NCBI RefSeq assembly: GCF_034259205.1
Contig: NZ_CP139487.1
Span: 1,054,001-1,118,000 of the forward strand
Direction of reading: 5' to 3'
Origin: Peredibacter starrii
GTDB lineage: Bacteria; Bdellovibrionota; Bacteriovoracia; Bacteriovoracales; Bacteriovoracaceae
DNA length: 64,000 nt
A program made the position numbers and the translations under genes. Positions within the stretch are counted from its first letter, which is position 1, and each line of letters begins with the position of its first letter. Positions 62,010 to 64,000 of the stretch are shown one piece after another. The notes beneath the pieces were generated by a model. It was not told the DNA's origin. It saw nothing but the letters and a program-made list of their open reading frames with translations, and did not search any database.

Positions 62010-64000
62010 ATGGATAAATTTAATTTCGGGAAGAAAATTTTAAGTCAGTTGATTGCGATGTCTTTATTGCTCGCAAGTTGTACGCCTGCAGATATGCCAA
62101 CCTCAACTCGCTCAAATCAAATCGGCGAAACTTCAGGTGGTGTCTCTGGCGGTTCATGTACGGGAAACTGTGCGGGAACAACAACTGGTAGTACAACCTC
62201 AGGTGAAACTTCTCTTCCTCCGAAAGTTGAAATCCGTCACTTAATCGAACCAAATCTTTCGACAGACACAAGCTACTCAACTGGCACTGGTTTATCAGGT
62301 GGTGGTAGTTATGTGCGTAAGCTTTCTATTCCAAAAAACTTCGCTGGTCGTTTGTATGTAGCAGGTATCAATATCGGCACACTTTCTGATCGTCACGTAA
62401 GAGTGCGTTTCAAATTTGGTGTGGGCCGTGAGCCAGTTACGATTAGTGGTACTGTCACACAGGCACCTGGTATTACTCCGCAGACTTCTGTGAGTGTAAT
62501 CGTGCTTGATTTACGTTCAGAACCTTTCCGCAATATTCGTCTTCCATATGATCTCTTCGACTATAACGAATATAATTTCGCCAATGGTGATACACCTGTT
62601 CAGGACAATCGAGATACAGGTCTTTATTGTCGTGGTCTTCGCGTTGAAGATGATCCGACTTTTCAGGGTGTGGGCGCGTGTGACGGTATTCAATCTAACT
62701 CAAGCCAACCTGATGAAGAGTGTCTTTATTCTTATGCAAAAATCCTGGACCAAGGTCTGGTAAAACAATCTGGTTCGGTAAAAGTTCCTATCACTCCATC
62801 ACTTCCTCAGGTGAAGAGTGTGACTGGTAGTGCTTATTACCAGGATTACATGAGTCAGAAAATTCTTAAGCCACTTCCAGATACAATGCCAACAACTGCC
62901 ACAAACATTGCTGGTACTTATAAATTCAGTGAAGCGGCCGTTCCTGTGAATTCTTCAGACTCATCGGCGATTACATTTACTTATCCAACAAGCATCTGGG
63001 ACCCAGTAACAATTCTTGGAAGCCAGTATTATTATCGTGGTCCTTATCGTTTGGTTAACTCTGGTGAATGGCAGTTTAAGTTCGCCAAGCTGGATGGCCC
63101 GAAACGTCTCTTCAAAGAGAACTCTTGGGTGGATTATCCGATCTATATGACAAGTCCTCTTCCGGACGATAGTCAGACAGCTCCGGTTCAGAACAAGATT
63201 TATTACAACTCATATATGTTCCCGCTAGCGACGAAACTTGATTTGACAGCAAATGTGGCCCACCTTGCTTCAAATGATGTGGAAGGTATTCGTACTGAAC
63301 AGGGTCTTTCGGTTGCCGGTAAAACATTATGGATGGATGGTTCGAACGCTCGTGCTCAAAGCCGTAACACTGATCTCGAGCACATCGGTTCATGTAACGT
63401 TTCTTCTACAATTGAAATTATCGCGAAAGATGACAACGCTAACGACTACATCATCGCAGTTGCAAATGATGTAAAACTTCAACTGGTTCGTCCGACTCAA
63501 TATCGTACTGATACTGGTAACGAAGTTCTTTATACAAACTTCAAGAGCTGTTCTTCAAACGCTGGTTGTGGAAGCTCTGAATGTTGTTTTAACAATCGTT
63601 GTTGGGACCAGTCACTTGTTTCTCAATGTTTTGATTCTTCAAGCACACAAGGCAACCGACCAATTGGCGACAGTTGTTCAACAGATCTTGAATGTTCAAG
63701 CTTATGTTGTAACCGTACTTCAGGTCAGTGTGCTCCTCACAATACGATCATCACACCGGCCGTTCTGTGCAGTAAACCAATCGGGGATTATTGTATAGCG
63801 AAGGAATGGTGTCAGAAATCTCCGGTCGTTAAGTGTCTGGTGGTGAAAACCGGTACAGATACTTCAGGTAATGTAACTTGCCGTCAGCACTGTTATAACA
63901 CCATGGAGTACGGTGATTGTAAGAACGGAACTTGTACGCCGCCAGTTCAGGAAACGATCCCAACATTTGATCCAAATGCTGAGGATGCCTGTGATAACGC
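62010..64000 (+). CDS. Large Cys-rich lipoprotein, 3' truncated by window
   Basis: The frame is open from 62004/62010 to the right edge (over 660 codons). ATG 62010 has GAGG 9 bp upstream. A lipoprotein signal ends LLLASC (Cys about 24), followed by a Ser/Thr/Gly linker. The middle is beta-rich. From about residue 515 the protein becomes strongly Cys-rich, with repeats of the type C-x4-5-GC-x3-CCFNNRC and C-x4-EC-x3-CCN...QC, likely a set of disulfide-knotted modules. Not recognised as a named family; a surface adhesin or matrix protein is plausible. Confidence 0.75.
   Translation, partial: MDKFNFGKKILSQLIAMSLLLASCTPADMPTSTRSNQIGETSGGVSGGSCTGNCAGTTTGSTTSGETSLPPKVEIRHLIEPNLSTDTSYSTGTGLSGGGSYVRKLSIPKNFAGRLYVAGINIGTLSDRHVRVRFKFGVGREPVTISGTVTQAPGITPQTSVSVIVLDLRSEPFRNIRLPYDLFDYNEYNFANGDTPVQDNRDTGLYCRGLRVEDDPTFQGVGACDGIQSNSSQPDEECLYSYAKILDQGLVKQSGSVKVPITPSLPQVKSVTGSAYYQDYMSQKILKPLPDTMPTTATNIAGTYKFSEAAVPVNSSDSSAITFTYPTSIWDPVTILGSQYYYRGPYRLVNSGEWQFKFAKLDGPKRLFKENSWVDYPIYMTSPLPDDSQTAPVQNKIYYNSYMFPLATKLDLTANVAHLASNDVEGIRTEQGLSVAGKTLWMDGSNARAQSRNTDLEHIGSCNVSSTIEIIAKDDNANDYIIAVANDVKLQLVRPTQYRTDTGNEVLYTNFKSCSSNAGCGSSECCFNNRCWDQSLVSQCFDSSSTQGNRPIGDSCSTDLECSSLCCNRTSGQCAPHNTIITPAVLCSKPIGDYCIAKEWCQKSPVVKCLVVKTGTDTSGNVTCRQHCYNTMEYGDCKNGTCTPPVQETIPTFDPNAEDACDN

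Overview
The window reads as chromosome of a Gram-negative, respiring, motile bacterium with moderate GC. The gene content fits the Bdellovibrionota, most likely the Bacteriovorax/Peredibacter side. The reasons are a Na+-NQR operon next to a full 14-gene complex I operon, many lipoproteins and exported proteins with signal ends of the AHA/AYA type, an LPS heptose gene, a methyl-accepting chemotaxis protein, a FliG-like domain, and large repeat-rich surface proteins. The taxonomic call is inference: no rRNA gene or other marker is present.

Layout. 1-1.7 kb: the end of a DinG-type helicase and an unknown gene. 1.8-9.2 kb: nqrABCDEF with its maturation genes apbE and nqrM, then a small charged protein. 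9.3-23.3 kb: nuoABCDEFGHIJKLMN plus a degenerate acylphosphatase-like gene, closed by terminators. 23.4-26.2 kb: an outer-membrane porin-like protein and an MCP. 26.2-31.8 kb: a leftward operon of signalling proteins (SpoIIE-type phosphatase, HATPase switch kinase, STAS/zinc-ribbon protein, hybrid histidine kinase, response regulator) with a LysE-type exporter at its end. 31.9-41.7 kb: a surface block with a FecR/Fn3-like/beta-barrel protein, a glycine-rich protein, a collagen-like protein, a PilZ protein and two tandem BspA-like repeat lipoproteins. 41.9 kb: tRNA-Leu(UAA). 42.0-47.0 kb: an unusual operon (lipoprotein, NuoB-like, NuoCD-like, NuoI-like, fatty-acid desaturase). 47-52.7 kb: aat, a ureohydrolase, a 2-hydroxyacid dehydrogenase, map, a NifU-like protein and tatC. 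53.0-53.55 kb: a non-coding stretch rich in hairpins. 53.5-64 kb: speB-speE, hldD with a stand-alone FliG C-terminal domain, a DksA-like gene behind a sigma-54-type promoter, htpG, a short asparaginase, an S1/P1 nuclease and the start of a Cys-rich lipoprotein.

How the genes work together. Two NADH:quinone oxidoreductases, one sodium-pumping and one (by family) proton-pumping, lie back to back, with the flavin transferase and the NqrM assembly factor beside nqr. The SpoIIE/HATPase/STAS genes form a partner-switching cassette coupled to a histidine kinase and a receiver.

The strongest candidate for an undescribed system is the operon at 42.0-47.0 kb. It encodes a second copy of the quinone module of complex I in which the NuoB-like subunit has lost every ligand of cluster N2. 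Its NuoCD-like fusion has lost the quinone-binding His and Tyr, and its NuoI-like subunit keeps exactly the Cys set for one 4Fe-4S cluster. It is tightly coupled to a membrane desaturase, which needs an electron donor. A second similar case is the protein at 50.5 kb: a NifU-like layout with a Cys-less IscU-like domain and an intact BFD-type 2Fe-2S motif.
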